Part shown: in pieces, positions 21,611 to 21,960 of the stretch
Numbering within the stretch: position 1 is the stretch's first letter
Layout of the letters: each line of letters starts with the position of its first letter
Assembly: GCA_021442965.1 (NCBI GenBank)
Contig: JABUUX010000272.1
Coordinates: forward strand, 1 to 21,960
Reading direction: 5' to 3'
Length of the DNA stretch: 21,960 bases
DNA from: Treponema sp.
GTDB lineage: Bacteria > Spirochaetota > Spirochaetia > Treponematales > Treponemataceae
The notes under the pieces: generated by a model
The model's input: the letters and a program-made list of their open reading frames with translations, nothing else
Databases searched by the model: none
Told to the model about the DNA's origin: nothing
Made by a program: the position numbers and the translations under genes

Positions 21611-21960
21611 CCGTAATGAGTTTTTCTGAATTCGTTTGGAGTAGTACCTGTGTATTTTTTGAAAACTGAAATAAAGTAGGACTGAGAACTGAAAAACAAA
21701 TAGTTGCTTATTTCTTCATAACTCTGATCTGAAAAAGCCAGAAGATTTTTTGCAGTTTCTATTCGCTGTTTCTGTATATAACTGGAAATGGAAATACCAG
21801 TCTGCTGTTTGAAGAGTGTTGAAAGATATGTTGCGTTTGAGTTTGCGGCTTTTGCAATTTCCGGAAGATTCAGGGGCATATAAAGATGTGCGTTGATGTA
21901 ATCTATGGCAAGTTTTACAGATTTGCTCACTCCTGATTTTTTTAGAAGATTTCTCATACG
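21595..21960 (-). CDS. AraC-family transcriptional regulator, C-terminal DNA-binding domain (5' partial)
   Basis: The visible 122 codons form a complete AraC/XylS-type double helix-turn-helix domain. The first HTH is NLPEIAKAANSNATYLSTLFKQQTG and the second runs from SYEEISNYLFFSSQSYFISVF into KKYTGTTPNEFRK, the family signature end. The frame stays open to the window edge (an Arg codon precedes the ATG at 21957), and the domain is normally at the C-terminus of a 250-500 residue protein, so the N-terminal sensing or response-regulator part most likely lies outside. AraC regulators next to glycosidase genes often control sugar use, so GH5 is a plausible target, but this is inference. The last codons overlap the GH5 terminator stem. 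Confidence 0.88.
   Translation of the reverse strand, partial: RMRNLLKKSGVSKSVKLAIDYINAHLYMPLNLPEIAKAANSNATYLSTLFKQQTGISISSYIQKQRIETAKNLLAFSDQSYEEISNYLFFSSQSYFISVFKKYTGTTPNEFRKTHYGKKWE

Overview
The window is about 38% GC by eye, densely coded on both strands, and reads as chromosomal DNA of an anaerobic, host-associated bacterium, most likely a spirochaete of the genus Treponema (gut or rumen type). The assignment is an inference. It rests on the family set (DUF1538 with a PII-like protein, DUF3160 lipoprotein, Memo family, AEC carrier, cytoplasmic GH5), on a 561-residue protein that looks like a Treponema-restricted conserved hypothetical, and on the codon and base composition. I see no phage, insertion sequence, CRISPR array, tRNA or rRNA.

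Layout. (1) 1-2362, plus strand: a tightly overlapping operon of a DUF1538 membrane protein (5' end outside the window), a double-domain PII-like regulator and a biotin-protein ligase. (2) 2363-2683: a gene-free stretch with three hairpins sharing arm sequence, then a GC-rich foldable element. (3) 2684-4406: the large unknown protein with its own promoter and terminator. (4) 4460-5257: a YhhQ/VUT queuosine-precursor transporter behind a structured leader with some resemblance to a preQ1-I riboswitch. (5) 5382-8911: two overlapping lipoprotein genes, DUF3160 and Memo family. (6) 8908-10723, minus strand: a Nif3-family metal protein and a membrane-anchored protein with a degenerate hydrolase-like domain. 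(7) 10764-13817, plus strand: a PH-like membrane protein and a PcrA/UvrD helicase, diverging from region 6 through a 40-bp double promoter that leaves almost no 5' leader on either side. (8) 13876-15090, minus strand: a cation/proton antiporter. (9) 15216-18442, plus strand: an AEC carrier, a SpoU RNA methyltransferase and a CrtI-like flavoprotein. (10) 18568-19029: a small four-helix membrane protein with a clear promoter. (11) 19112-20383, minus strand: an Rsm22-like methyltransferase. (12) 20526-21545: a cytoplasmic GH5 glycosidase, convergent with an AraC-family regulator that runs off the right edge.

How genes work together. The clearest functional unit is DUF1538 plus PII-like, which suggests a membrane protein controlled by a nucleotide-sensing PII partner. 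The second is the DUF3160-Memo pair, apparently two co-expressed lipoproteins. RNA modification recurs loosely (queuosine precursor uptake, SpoU methylase, Rsm22-like protein), but these genes are not in one operon. The most unusual regulatory pattern is TATAAT-type -10 boxes about 7 nt from an ATG, which predicts leaderless mRNAs for three genes.
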